From Bacteroidales bacterium (GTDB taxonomy: Bacteria > Bacteroidota > Bacteroidia > Bacteroidales > WCHB1-69), in assembly GCA_016288655.1 (NCBI GenBank), contig JAEEKX010000003.1:1-64000 (forward strand): 64,000 bases of DNA. The letters run 5' to 3'. The number at the start of each line of letters is the position of its first letter. Position 1 is the stretch's first letter. Made by a program: the position numbers and the translations under genes. Positions 7,621-16,383 of this stretch are shown here, piece by piece. A model generated the notes under the pieces. It ran no database searches and was not told where the DNA came from. It saw only the letters and a program-made list of their open reading frames with translations.

Positions 7621-9138
7621 TTATGACGATCGTTTCATCTTGGCTATGACCTTCTGAATCATTAGGTTGACTTCAGGGGAGATATTCCATCGGTATAGAA
7701 TGTAAACTCCTATTGCACAGATGAATCCTGTTCTGATAACGGCTTCCGCCAACCAAGGAACGATGCTGGTGGAGGTGATGAGGTGGGAAGAGACAAAGTG
7801 ACAGCCCACATTCAGAAGATACAACAGGCCGATCAAGCCGACCACTTTGAGCAGATTCCATGAGAACGGGGTCGTTCCCACTTTTTTCTGTACAAACCAT
7901 AGAAGAAATACATAAAAGATGAGATAGGATAGAAGGGTAGCCATCGCACCGCCGTTTATGCCAAATTTTGGCACAAGTACAATGTTGAGTGTGATGGAGG
8001 CGACCATCAGTAATAATGTGAAAATCAGGGAGAAATAGTAAAATTTGGTATATCCCAAAGCGGAGCCGCCAATGCCAAAAGATGAGTTGAGCAGTTTGGA
8101 AAGGGAGAGGATGAAAACCGCCCATTTGCCCGCGACATATTGATCGCCGTTGGGTAGGATATGGAAGAAGAGGTCGATGTTGATCCAAATGATGAGGAAT
8201 ATCACACTGCCGGCCAGGAATTGATGCAGTGCAACTTTCTGACACAATCTGGTGGCTTGGGGAATGTCGTTCTCCTTGATAGCCACAGAGATATGCGGTT
8301 GCGTGATTGCTCCGAGAGAGCGGTAGGGCACCTCTATGACGGCCGCGATGTAGTTGGCGATGGCGTAGATGCCGGCAAAGGCAAGCCCCTGTTGCGCACT
8401 GATAAAGAAACTGCTAAGCGTTGGCATCGCGCTGTTGACCAACGCAGAAACCACCATGAAAAGCGTGTACCAGAGAAAGTTGGTGACCAGCGATTTCGTA
8501 ATGTGTTTGAAATCGGGCTTGAACGACACTTTGCCGCTGGAAAGAAGATAGACGAGATTGAGCAGTGCTGCAAGTCCGTATGTAGCGCATAATACGATGA
8601 CCAACCCATCCAACGAAATAACCCCCATTCCAAATAGGATGTATCCAATTAATAAACAGCATCTTATGACAACCTCGCGAATAAATTTGGGAATGGCCAC
8701 ACGATTCAGTATAGTGGCGTTTACCTCGAAAACCGCCATGTATAGCATGAAAAATGCTATGGGGATGACGAAGTAGAAATAGTTGACAAATAGAGCGGAA
8801 TTATCTTGAAAAGTATTGATTATTAGTTCTTTACATAAGAAAAAAACTACAAGGAAAACCAAGAAGCCGATGAAGGGGATGATCAATGTCCAGAAAAAAA
8901 TCCCATGATTCTTGTCGTCGTCTTTAAAATAGGGAAAGTAACGTAGTATGGATGAGCCAGTTCCAAGTTGCGCCAAAGTGGAGAAAAGTATGGCTGCATC
9001 CACCAATACGCGCGTCAAGCCGACCTCTTCTGTCGTCAGGTACTTTGTCAGGATGAAGAAGGTGGTGACAAAACCGACGGCAATGCCAATGTAGTTGGCA
9101 ATGGTCCCTTTGATGCTCTGTCGGATGATGACGCCCAT
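7621..9138 (-). CDS. Polysaccharide flippase (Wzx/MATE-like, MOP superfamily)
   Basis: 505 residues with about 12-14 hydrophobic helices and few charges between them. The N-terminal GTIANYIGIAVGFVTTFFILTKYLTTEEVGLTRVLVDA is typical of the polysaccharide_synt family, which moves undecaprenyl-linked oligosaccharides across the inner membrane for O-antigen, capsule or exopolysaccharide. It stands alone without glycosyltransferase neighbours, so its glycan cannot be inferred. The codon use and lower GC content differ somewhat from neighbouring genes, as is common for surface-polysaccharide genes. Confidence 0.88.
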   Translation of the reverse strand: MGVIIRQSIKGTIANYIGIAVGFVTTFFILTKYLTTEEVGLTRVLVDAAILFSTLAQLGTGSSILRYFPYFKDDDKNHGIFFWTLIIPFIGFLVFLVVFFLCKELIINTFQDNSALFVNYFYFVIPIAFFMLYMAVFEVNATILNRVAIPKFIREVVIRCCLLIGYILFGMGVISLDGLVIVLCATYGLAALLNLVYLLSSGKVSFKPDFKHITKSLVTNFLWYTLFMVVSALVNSAMPTLSSFFISAQQGLAFAGIYAIANYIAAVIEVPYRSLGAITQPHISVAIKENDIPQATRLCQKVALHQFLAGSVIFLIIWINIDLFFHILPNGDQYVAGKWAVFILSLSKLLNSSFGIGGSALGYTKFYYFSLIFTLLLMVASITLNIVLVPKFGINGGAMATLLSYLIFYVFLLWFVQKKVGTTPFSWNLLKVVGLIGLLYLLNVGCHFVSSHLITSTSIVPWLAEAVIRTGFICAIGVYILYRWNISPEVNLMIQKVIAKMKRSS

Positions 9139-9182
9139 GGTAATTGATTATATGATGTTGATTTCTTGTTCGTTACAATATT

Positions 9183-9863
9183 TTACCAGCATCCGCTCTC
9201 CACCACTTGGTTGATGAAATCGTTGCAGGGTTTGGCCTCGCGGAAGATCTCTGTGACGTAGTGCAGGAGTTGGGTTTCATCGCCCAAAACGACCTTGTCC
9301 GGAAGTTCTGCGGCGATGGTGAAAGTCTTGAGTTTCAGATATTCCGCGTGCCTTGCGTCTTGCGGATAGCCGTTGGGAACACGCCGGAGTCTGGCATTGT
9401 CGTCCCAATGGTAGTGTTTAGCCGCCTGAATGGCCTGTTCAAAGTTGTCGGGTTCGTTGTGGATTTTGTCGCGGATGGCGATCGCCAGCGACGGCGTCGG
9501 GTTGTAAAGCCCTGCCGCCAAGAGGTTTCCGAAAGAGTAATCCTCTGATTCAGAGGGTTCTAAATGAAAGTAGTAGCCGGCATATCCCGATTTCTTCCCA
9601 TGCGGACAAAGGTAAGCCCCCATGTGCGTTTTGTAGGGAATCTTCTCCTTGGAAAAACGCATGTCCTTGTAGATGCGGTAGGTGCAGTCTTTCACGGTCA
9701 GGTCGCGGATGGAGGGGTCGAATTTCCCGACCTCCGCAATCAGCTGTTCGGTAAACTGGTTGAAATGGGTCTGTGCGGCCACATACTCCTGTTTGTGTTC
9801 CATGAACCATTCACGGTAGTTGTGGCGCATCAGCTGGTCCAAAAATCTCAAAATTTCCTGCAT
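9183..9863 (-). CDS. DUF2461 domain protein (TIGR02453 family)
   Basis: 226 residues. The family pattern is clear: an N-terminal helix FLDQLMRHNYREWFMEHKQEY, the core YRIYKDMRFSKEKIPYKTHMGAYLC and the HLEPSESEDYSFGNLLAAGLYNP strand region. DUF2461 proteins are widespread in Bacteroidota; their biochemical function is unknown. The gene stands alone. Just upstream lies the short copy of the AAATCTTTC-type repeat. Confidence 0.88.
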   Translation of the reverse strand: MQEILRFLDQLMRHNYREWFMEHKQEYVAAQTHFNQFTEQLIAEVGKFDPSIRDLTVKDCTYRIYKDMRFSKEKIPYKTHMGAYLCPHGKKSGYAGYYFHLEPSESEDYSFGNLLAAGLYNPTPSLAIAIRDKIHNEPDNFEQAIQAAKHYHWDDNARLRRVPNGYPQDARHAEYLKLKTFTIAAELPDKVVLGDETQLLHYVTEIFREAKPCNDFINQVVESGCW

Positions 9864-9907
9864 GGGGGAGTTTATAGTTAAAGATTAAATCCTTTGTTTA
9901 CAGCATC

Positions 9908-10090
9908 TTCAAATCTTTCAAATCTTTCAATTATTTGATACTCACTTCGTTCGCATTTGAGCTCGCTGCGCGAGCATTTGCAGATTTGTTGCTCACTTCG
10001 TTCGCATTAATAATCTTTCAAATCTTTCAAATCTTTCAAATCTTTCAAATCTTCAATCTCTCAAATCTTTCAAATCTTCAATCTCTCAAA
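9908..10090 (+). repeat. Degenerate tandem repeat, short copy
   Basis: Runs of AAATCTTTC and AAATCTCTC 8-9-mers flank GATACTCACTTCGTTCGCAT, GAGCTCGCTGCGCGAGC and ATTTGCAGATTTG segments. The same vocabulary, on the opposite strand, makes up the larger array at 27360-28100. It fills the interval between ung and the DUF2461 gene. An open frame of about 100 codons crosses it but encodes only low-complexity residues. Confidence 0.85.
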
Positions 10091-10778
10091 TCCCTCCATT
10101 TCCTGTCATCTCCCAATGTATCGGTTCTATGCCATTTTTTAGCAGAATCTCGTTGGTTTTGGAGAAGTGTTTGCAGCCGAAGAAACCGCGGTAGGCCGAC
10201 AAGGGTGAGGGGTGGGGCGCCATCAGCACGTAGTGGCGGGAGGTGTCGATAAGTTGCACTTTGGCTTGGGCGTAGGAGCCCCACAGCAGGAATACCAAAC
10301 CGTTGCGTTTTTCCGACAGCCGTTGGATGGCGGCATCGGTGAACAGTTCCCAGCCGTGGCGTTGGTGGGAACCGGCGAGGTGTGCGCGCACCGTGAGCGT
10401 GGCATTCAGCAGCAGCACGCCCTGCCGTGCCCAACCCTCCAAGTTGCCGGTTTGCGGTATGGGCATCCCGAGGTCGGTGTGCAGTTCCTGGAAAATGTTG
10501 ACCAGCGAGGGCGGGAACTTCGTGCCGGGCTGCACCGAAAAGCACAGTCCGTGCGCCTGACCCGGCTCATGATAGGGATCCTGCCCGATAATCACCACCT
10601 TCACTTTATCGAACGGCGTGAGGTTGAAAGCGTTGAAGATCAGCGGGCCGGGCGGATAGACCGCATACTGCTGCTTTTCGGCCACCAAAAAACTCTTCAG
10701 TTCCGCAAAGTAGGGTGCGGCGAACTGGTCGGCCAACTCGCGCTTCCAAGATTCTTCGATGACGGGGTTGATGGTCAT
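10086..10778 (-). CDS. ung: Uracil-DNA glycosylase, family 1
   Basis: 230 residues, the usual length. The water-activating loop is [18 protein letters not shown] with the catalytic aspartate, the uracil-binding strand is [11 protein letters not shown], and the minor-groove loop is [14 protein letters not shown] with the catalytic histidine. The enzyme removes uracil from DNA as the first step of base excision repair. The 3' end of the gene touches the edge of the short repeat array. It lies 23 bases downstream of the nucleoside-type transporter on the same strand. Confidence 0.96.
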   Translation of the reverse strand: MTINPVIEESWKRELADQFAAPYFAELKSFLVAEKQQYAVYPPGPLIFNAFNLTPFDKVKVVIIGQDPYHEPGQAHGLCFSVQPGTKFPPSLVNIFQELHTDLGMPIPQTGNLEGWARQGVLLLNATLTVRAHLAGSHQRHGWELFTDAAIQRLSEKRNGLVFLLWGSYAQAKVQLIDTSRHYVLMAPHPSPLSAYRGFFGCKHFSKTNEILLKNGIEPIHWEMTGNGGI

Positions 10779-10801
10779 CTATCTTACAGATTTATAAGTG
10801 T

Positions 10802-12076
10802 TTAGTTTGTTTTGATTTTGTTGGGATCGTGCTTGTACTGGAAGAGGATGGCAAACAAAACGGCGACGACCAATGCGTAGGCGGCGAAAATGTACCAAGT
10901 GCTTGACCAGGCCGAAATTTGTGCCGTGACATCGGAATTGCTGTAAACCAGTTTGTTGACAACGCCCTGTGCAGCCAAAGTCCCGATGGTGGCGCCGAAG
11001 CCGTTGGTCATCATCATGAAAACGCCTTGCGCACTGGAACGGATCTCCGGGCTGGTCTCCTGATCGACAAACAGCGAGCCGCTGATGTTGAAGAAGTCGA
11101 AAGCCACGCCATAGACGATCATCGACAGGATGAAGAGCCAGACGCCCGAGCCGGGGTTCCCGACTCCGAAGAAGCCGAATCGCAGCACCCAGGCGAACAT
11201 CGCGATCAACATCACTTTTTTAATTCCAAATTTACGTAAACAGAAGGGAATCAGTAGAATACAGAGCGTTTCGGAAATCTGGGAGAGGGAAATCAAGATG
11301 TTGGCATGCTGCACGGCGAACGTATCGGCATACTCTTTCACATCTTTGAAGGCGGAAATGAAGGTGTTGGCGTAGCCGTTGGTGATTTGAAGCGAAACGC
11401 CCAGCAGCATGGAAAAGATGAAGAAAAGGCACATCCGCTTTTCCTTGAAAAGGGTGAAGGCACGCAGTCCGAACGTATCGACGAACGACTGTGAGGGCTT
11501 GCCCTTGTTGACGGGGCAGTTGGGAAGTGTCAACGCATAGATTCCTAAGATGACGCCCCAAATAGCACAGACGAAGAACTGGCGGTAGTCGTGTTGGAAG
11601 CCCAGCAAATCGACGATCCACATGGAGCAGATGAAGCCGATGGTGCCGAAGACGCGGATGGGTGGGAAGGCCTTGACGGTGTCGTAGCCGCCCGCGGTGA
11701 GTGCGGTGTATGACACGGAGTTGTCGAGTGCGATGGTGGGCATGAAGAAGGCCACGCTGAGCGTATAGAGGGGAAATAGTTGTGCAAATGTCACGTTTTC
11801 ACCGTATTTCATTCCCATATAACCCGCTCCGGCCATGAAGATTGCTGCCAGAAAATGGCAGATGCTAAGCATTTTTTGTGCCGGAATCCACCGGTCGGCG
11901 ATGATGCCGATGATGGCGGGCATGAAGAGCGAAACGATGCCCTGCACAGAGTAGAACCAACCGATGTTGGTGCCCATGCCGACACTGGCTAAGTAGGATC
12001 CCATGCTCGTCAGGTACGAACCCCATACCGCGAACACGAGGAAGTTCATGATGATCAATCTGATTTTCAGTCCCAT
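10802..12076 (-). CDS. MFS transporter, nucleoside:H+ symporter type
   Basis: 424 residues with 12 predicted helices. The first helix segment MNFLVFAVWGSYLTSMGSYLASVGMGTNIGWFYSVQGIVSLFMPAIIGIIADRWI resembles the NupG/XapB family of nucleoside permeases, as do the QETSPEIRSSAQGVFMMMTNGFGATIG residues near the C-terminal half. It probably imports nucleosides with protons. FAH-family hydrolase lies upstream and ung downstream, all on the minus strand. Confidence 0.82.
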   Translation of the reverse strand: MGLKIRLIIMNFLVFAVWGSYLTSMGSYLASVGMGTNIGWFYSVQGIVSLFMPAIIGIIADRWIPAQKMLSICHFLAAIFMAGAGYMGMKYGENVTFAQLFPLYTLSVAFFMPTIALDNSVSYTALTAGGYDTVKAFPPIRVFGTIGFICSMWIVDLLGFQHDYRQFFVCAIWGVILGIYALTLPNCPVNKGKPSQSFVDTFGLRAFTLFKEKRMCLFFIFSMLLGVSLQITNGYANTFISAFKDVKEYADTFAVQHANILISLSQISETLCILLIPFCLRKFGIKKVMLIAMFAWVLRFGFFGVGNPGSGVWLFILSMIVYGVAFDFFNISGSLFVDQETSPEIRSSAQGVFMMMTNGFGATIGTLAAQGVVNKLVYSNSDVTAQISAWSSTWYIFAAYALVVAVLFAILFQYKHDPNKIKTN

Positions 12077-12097
12077 GGTAAAACGTTTAGTAAGTGA

Positions 12098-12709
12098 TTA
12101 TTTTATATTGAAATTCAGTAATTTACGACCTTCAATCCAACCTTCGAGCCGGTCGCTGACAGCCACCTTCCCGACTCCTTTCGGCGTGCCCGTGAAGATG
12201 ACGTCCCCGACTTGCAGCGTCAGGAACCGCGATACGTGCGAGATGATTTTATCGAAAGAAAAGATCATCTCGTTGATGTTGCCCGATTGCACCGTCCGAC
12301 CATTGAGGTCCAGGTGGAAATGCAGGTTGTCGATGGATTCAAACTCTTTTATATCAATAAATTGGCTAATGACAGCCGAGCCGTCGAAGGCCTTGGCGAT
12401 CTCCCACGGATTGCCCTTCTCTATGCATTTTTTTTGCAAATCGCGGGCGGTGAAGTCGATTCCCAAACCGATTTCATGGTAGTGGTTTCGCGCATCGCTC
12501 TCGGTAATGCACTTCCCCGTGCGGTCGATGCGCACCAGCAGTTCCACTTCGTGTTCAATTTGTTGGGAGAAATCAGGCAGGAAAAACGGCTGGTTGTCAA
12601 CCAATACCGAGGATTCCGGCTTCAAAAAGAACGTGGGCTCCGTGGGGACTTCATGTCCAAGTTCTTGTATATGTGGTAGATAGTTTCTCCCGATGCAAAT
12701 GACTTTCAT
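12098..12709 (-). CDS. Fumarylacetoacetate hydrolase (FAH) family protein
   Basis: 203 residues, the short one-domain form. It opens with KVICIGRNYLPHIQELGHEVP, then EHEVELLVRI (metal-binding glutamates), GLGIDFTARDLQ and the closing GDVIFTGTPKGVGKV. Members hydrolyse or decarboxylate acylpyruvates, and bind one divalent metal in the cytoplasm. The true substrate cannot be told; oxaloacetate, acylpyruvates and related compounds are known for relatives. It lies 21 bases upstream of the nucleoside-type transporter. Confidence 0.88.
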   Translation of the reverse strand: MKVICIGRNYLPHIQELGHEVPTEPTFFLKPESSVLVDNQPFFLPDFSQQIEHEVELLVRIDRTGKCITESDARNHYHEIGLGIDFTARDLQKKCIEKGNPWEIAKAFDGSAVISQFIDIKEFESIDNLHFHLDLNGRTVQSGNINEMIFSFDKIISHVSRFLTLQVGDVIFTGTPKGVGKVAVSDRLEGWIEGRKLLNFNIK

Positions 12710-12781
12710 CTCTTCCCTTTTTTCTGTTGGATTTTAAAACAATCAGCAAACATACGCAAAAATCCCGAATTATCGCGCTTC

Positions 12782-14173
12782 TTACTTCACCGTTTTATCC
12801 AACCAATTCAAAATCAGTTGAATGGCCTTCGGAGATAGGGTTTGCTCGATCTTGCCGTACTCGTCCCACAACCCCGTATCGCACTCTTGGAGAAGATGAT
12901 TCATTCCTTTCAACTCAATACATTCAGATACAGGATTTTGCGTGAGGTTGTCCTGAATGCCGGCGAGGTTGGCGTTGGACTCCACTTGCGCATCTTGGCT
13001 GCCGTTGAGTGCCAAAACAGGACATTTCACCTTCTTGATGTACACGGTGGGGTTAATGTGCATGAGCGTGAAGAACCAGGGCTGTAACAGTTGCTCCTTT
13101 TCCGCACTGACCATCTCTTTCACGGTGCTGTCAGTCTGCCCATTGCCCGCTCGGAGGAGTTTTTCGTAATATTGATCCACTTTCTTGCGCGCACGCTCAA
13201 TGGTTTTGGACTTTTTTATGATATTGTATAAGTCGTTGCTGACCTGTAAAATACGATCTGTTTTCCCATGATTGGATTCCGCTGACTGGTATGTCTTTTT
13301 CACTTGGTACAAGAGGATTTTATCCAATTGTTGGGATGGACCGGCTAAGGAGACGACGAAGGCGATGCCGGGATTTTCTGCCGCCGCAATCCAGGAAACC
13401 AATCCTCCCTCGCTGTGACCGAGCAGTCCGACAGGTGCGCTGTGTAGGTTCTTTCTTGTTGATAATGAGTCAAATATGGCTTGTACAATCTGGACGAAGT
13501 CGAAGGTGGTCTGCTTGACGAAGGTGGCGCGGGGTGGGTCATCATACCGAAAAGTGGCATAGCCCGCGCGGGTCAGTTGGTCGGCCAAGAGTTTGAAGGG
13601 CTTGTGTCCGAATATGCTTTCGTCGCGGTCTTGCCATCCTGAACCGGAAATGAAGATCACTGCTGCCTTAGGCTTGCCCTCGCGGGGAAGCGTCAGCGTT
13701 CCGTTAACTTTCTGTCCATTAGTAGTATAAGGGATGGACAACTTGATTTCATCGTAAGGGTAGGGGGTCATCGGCTCCTGCGGACGCGGGAAGAGTTGAC
13801 GCACTTCGGTCTTCTTCAAGGTCAGTTTGAAGGATGCTCCGCGCTGGGTGAATTTCCCGACAATTTTTTCGCCATCGTATCGCCCGACATACTTGCACTC
13901 CAGGGCCTTGACCGTAAAGCGCACCGTATCATTCCTAAAACTATAACTATCTGTCTTTATGTCTGTTACATATTGATCAGGACTGTCCAATACTACGTAC
14001 AACGAATCCCCACGGTCCTCTATGAAAAGCACGAGTTTGAGTCGTTCTTCGCCGATGGAAAGGTCACCTTCCCAAATTCCAGACAAAGCCGTCATTTGCC
14101 CTTTAATAGTCGTGCAAAATACTAACAATAAAGGAATTAGTATGAATAGACGAAGATAGATGAATTTTTTCAT
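12782..14173 (-). CDS. Secreted alpha/beta hydrolase
   Basis: 463 residues with an N-terminal signal peptide (IYLRLFILIPLLLVFCTTIKG). A beta-rich domain of about 100 residues (ALSGIWEGDLSIGEERLKL...) precedes the hydrolase fold. The catalytic triad is visible: nucleophile in GLLGHSEGGLVSW, aspartate in LALNGSQDAQV, histidine in LKGMNHLLQ. This two-part layout is common in Bacteroidota, and such proteins are likely periplasmic esterases or peptidases of the S9-related group. Substrate unknown. The upstream gene on the same strand is an orphan secreted protein. Confidence 0.85.
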   Translation of the reverse strand: MKKFIYLRLFILIPLLLVFCTTIKGQMTALSGIWEGDLSIGEERLKLVLFIEDRGDSLYVVLDSPDQYVTDIKTDSYSFRNDTVRFTVKALECKYVGRYDGEKIVGKFTQRGASFKLTLKKTEVRQLFPRPQEPMTPYPYDEIKLSIPYTTNGQKVNGTLTLPREGKPKAAVIFISGSGWQDRDESIFGHKPFKLLADQLTRAGYATFRYDDPPRATFVKQTTFDFVQIVQAIFDSLSTRKNLHSAPVGLLGHSEGGLVSWIAAAENPGIAFVVSLAGPSQQLDKILLYQVKKTYQSAESNHGKTDRILQVSNDLYNIIKKSKTIERARKKVDQYYEKLLRAGNGQTDSTVKEMVSAEKEQLLQPWFFTLMHINPTVYIKKVKCPVLALNGSQDAQVESNANLAGIQDNLTQNPVSECIELKGMNHLLQECDTGLWDEYGKIEQTLSPKAIQLILNWLDKTVK

Positions 14174-14218
14174 GCTTTCGAAAAAGGGTTATATCGTGCC
14201 AAATCTTGGCATAGTGAA

Positions 14219-15475
14219 TTACTCTCCGTAAATGAGTTCGACGAGGTTGTAAAGCAGCAGGAAGTCAATCATGTTGGCATCGCCGATGTCTTTGTTGTGC
14301 CAAGGGCAGAACAGCGAGCCGGAGTTCCACGGGGCAGGTGTTCTAACGCTCTTTCCATCAATGATTTTCGTAATGGCACCATCAGCGGGGGCACTATCGA
14401 GGTAGGCGTCGTACAACGTGCGAGGCACCAAGTCCTTGCCCTCTTTCCCGTACAGCACCAAGTTGATGAGCGGCAGGTGGGGAAAGATGAGTGTTTGCTG
14501 CAGGTCCGGGCGTTTTTTGACGATTTTGTCGCAGGTCTTCACGAGCCAGGCGTAGCAGTCGCCGTTGCCGCCGTCGTTCAGTATGGCGGTCATGGCTAAG
14601 ATGCCGTACCAGCGGAAGTTGCCGTCCTTGGCCATCAGCATGTTGTTCTGCACAAAGTGCCACATGCTGCGCCATCTTCCGCGGTCGCTTTTGCCAAAGT
14701 GGAGGTTCTGCGCGCTCAGTAGAGTGCCGATTTCGGCGTGCGCGTACTGTAGCCATTGGATGTCGCTCTCTCTCTGTAACATCATGCCATTCACGGGGTT
14801 GACGATCTCCCAATGGGTCCTGCCGGCGCTATCCACGTGTTGCATTCCCTTCACCATGCGGCAACTGATCTCTGCTATTTCTTGGTGCAGTTTGGGGTCG
14901 TCCACTAATTTCTGGGCCAAGGCGAAACCGATGTAACTGCCCCAGGCCTGATCTTGGGAAGGCGTGTTCCCCGTTGCATTCGGACGATTGTAGTTGGAGG
15001 CGTAGTCGCTGGAGATGGCGTCGAGGTGCATGCGGGTGGTGTCGCTGCGTTGGATGTCGTCGCGAAGGTAGAAGCCGTTGAGTTGCGGGATGCTGTCGCT
15101 TTTCCAAAATTTTTCCGCATTGAGATCCAAGCGGTTATAGACTTCGATGGCGCAGCGCAACTCTTTCAGCGTCGCCTCGGTCGGCTTGCCCTCGCGTTTC
15201 AGTCGCGCATACTCGGTAGCCAAAAGCGCTACGTAATGGCCTTGCCACCAGGTTCCGTCGGCCCAATATCCTGTCAGTCCGTACTTTCCGACATAGCGCC
15301 GTTCCATCGGCAGGGAGGTCCCCCGTTCGCTGCCGTCGCCGGTATAGTACATGAACTCTTCCCGCAACCGCTGGCGTAACTGCTCGTATTTGATGGCATT
15401 TTTATCCATAGACTGTGCCGAAATTTGGCACACTATAAGCGGCAATAAAAGGAGCAGTAGTGTGCGTTTCTTCAT
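14219..15475 (-). CDS. Large secreted protein of unknown function
   Basis: 418 residues with a clear signal peptide (KKRTLLLLLLPLIVCQISAQ). The rest is soluble and rich in tryptophan and aromatic residues, with segments such as LTGYWADGTWWQGHYVALLATEYARL, CAIEVYNRLDLNAEKFW and TPAPWNSGSLFCPWHNKDIGDANMIDFLLLYNLVELIYG. The repeated helix-like spacing recalls alpha/alpha-toroid carbohydrate-active or lipase-like proteins, but I recognise no family and no catalytic motif. It lies between a phosphoesterase and a secreted hydrolase, all on the minus strand. Confidence 0.75.
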   Translation of the reverse strand: MKKRTLLLLLLPLIVCQISAQSMDKNAIKYEQLRQRLREEFMYYTGDGSERGTSLPMERRYVGKYGLTGYWADGTWWQGHYVALLATEYARLKREGKPTEATLKELRCAIEVYNRLDLNAEKFWKSDSIPQLNGFYLRDDIQRSDTTRMHLDAISSDYASNYNRPNATGNTPSQDQAWGSYIGFALAQKLVDDPKLHQEIAEISCRMVKGMQHVDSAGRTHWEIVNPVNGMMLQRESDIQWLQYAHAEIGTLLSAQNLHFGKSDRGRWRSMWHFVQNNMLMAKDGNFRWYGILAMTAILNDGGNGDCYAWLVKTCDKIVKKRPDLQQTLIFPHLPLINLVLYGKEGKDLVPRTLYDAYLDSAPADGAITKIIDGKSVRTPAPWNSGSLFCPWHNKDIGDANMIDFLLLYNLVELIYGE

Positions 15476-15499
15476 GATTATGATGTTGTTACAAAAAAT

Positions 15500-15991
15500 C
15501 TACTTCTCTTCGTCGTAGATTTCAAGGTTGCTGAGTTGGGTTCCGTTGATGTCGAGGCGGAGGAAGGTGAGGCGGGTGTGGTGGCCGAAGCGCGCGGCGG
15601 ATCCCGGGTTGATGAACATGAGGTGGTGTTTCTGGTCGTTCATCACCTTCAGGATGTGTGAATGCCCGCCGATGAAAATGGTCGGCTTTTCCGTCTGGAT
15701 CAGTTTCAACGCGTTGTCGGTATAGTAGTTGCCGTTGCCGGCGATATGGGTCATGGCGACGCGAAACCCTTCGCAGTTAAACACCTGATTCTCTTGGGTA
15801 TAGTCGCGGATGTCCCAGTCGTCGCAGTTGCCATAGACGGCGCGGACGACGGGCGCGATGTACTGCAGTTCTTCCAGTACCTCAATCCGTCCGATATCGC
15901 CGGCATGCCAGATTTCATCACAGTTCTGAAAGAAGTTGCAGAGTTCTGGATGAATGTAACCGTGTGTATCAGAGATGATTCCGACTTTCAT
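15500..15991 (-). CDS. YfcE/MJ0936-type metallophosphoesterase
   Basis: 163 residues carrying the five metal-binding blocks in order: DTHGYIHPEL, HAGDIG, YGNCDD, MTHIAG and GGHSH. This is the small calcineurin-like phosphodiesterase family, which hydrolyses phosphodiester bonds with two Mn2+ or Ni2+ ions in the cytoplasm. The physiological substrate is unknown. It follows ridA by 15 bases on the same strand. Confidence 0.92.
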   Translation of the reverse strand: MKVGIISDTHGYIHPELCNFFQNCDEIWHAGDIGRIEVLEELQYIAPVVRAVYGNCDDWDIRDYTQENQVFNCEGFRVAMTHIAGNGNYYTDNALKLIQTEKPTIFIGGHSHILKVMNDQKHHLMFINPGSAARFGHHTRLTFLRLDINGTQLSNLEIYDEEK

Positions 15992-16006
15992 GAAGGTGGA
16001 GTGCGG

Positions 16007-16381
16007 CTATTTTACGGCCACGGTCTCGATTTCCACCATCACGCCCATGGGCAGTGCTTTCACGGCGAAGGCAGCGCGGGCGGGCGGGTTGGTGCTGTAA
16101 TATTTGGCATAGACCTTGTTCATGGGCTTGAAGTTGGCCATGTCGCTCAGCAGGCAGGTGGATTTGACGACGTCGGCGAAGGTGTAACCGGCCTCCTCAA
16201 GGATGGCGCCGATGTTCTTCATCACCTGTTCGGTCTGTTCCTCAATGGTTTCTGCGACCTTGCCGGTGGCGGGATCTACCGGAATCTGACCGGAGATGTA
16301 GAGGGTGCCGTTGATTTCAATCGCTTGGCTGTAAGGTCCGATGGCCTTGGGTGCTTTGTCGGTGTGGATGACTTTCTTCAT
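16007..16381 (-). CDS. ridA: RidA family enamine/imine deaminase
   Basis: 124 residues, full length. The start KVIHTDKAPKAIGPYSQAIEINGTLYISGQIPVDPATG and the catalytic end YYSTNPPARAAFAVKALPMGVMVEIE, with the key arginine, are typical. RidA hydrolyses reactive 2-aminoacrylate formed by PLP enzymes and so protects them. It sits 2 bases after a sugar-transporter gene and 15 bases before the phosphoesterase gene. Confidence 0.95.
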   Translation of the reverse strand: MKKVIHTDKAPKAIGPYSQAIEINGTLYISGQIPVDPATGKVAETIEEQTEQVMKNIGAILEEAGYTFADVVKSTCLLSDMANFKPMNKVYAKYYSTNPPARAAFAVKALPMGVMVEIETVAVK

Positions 16382-16383
16382 GA

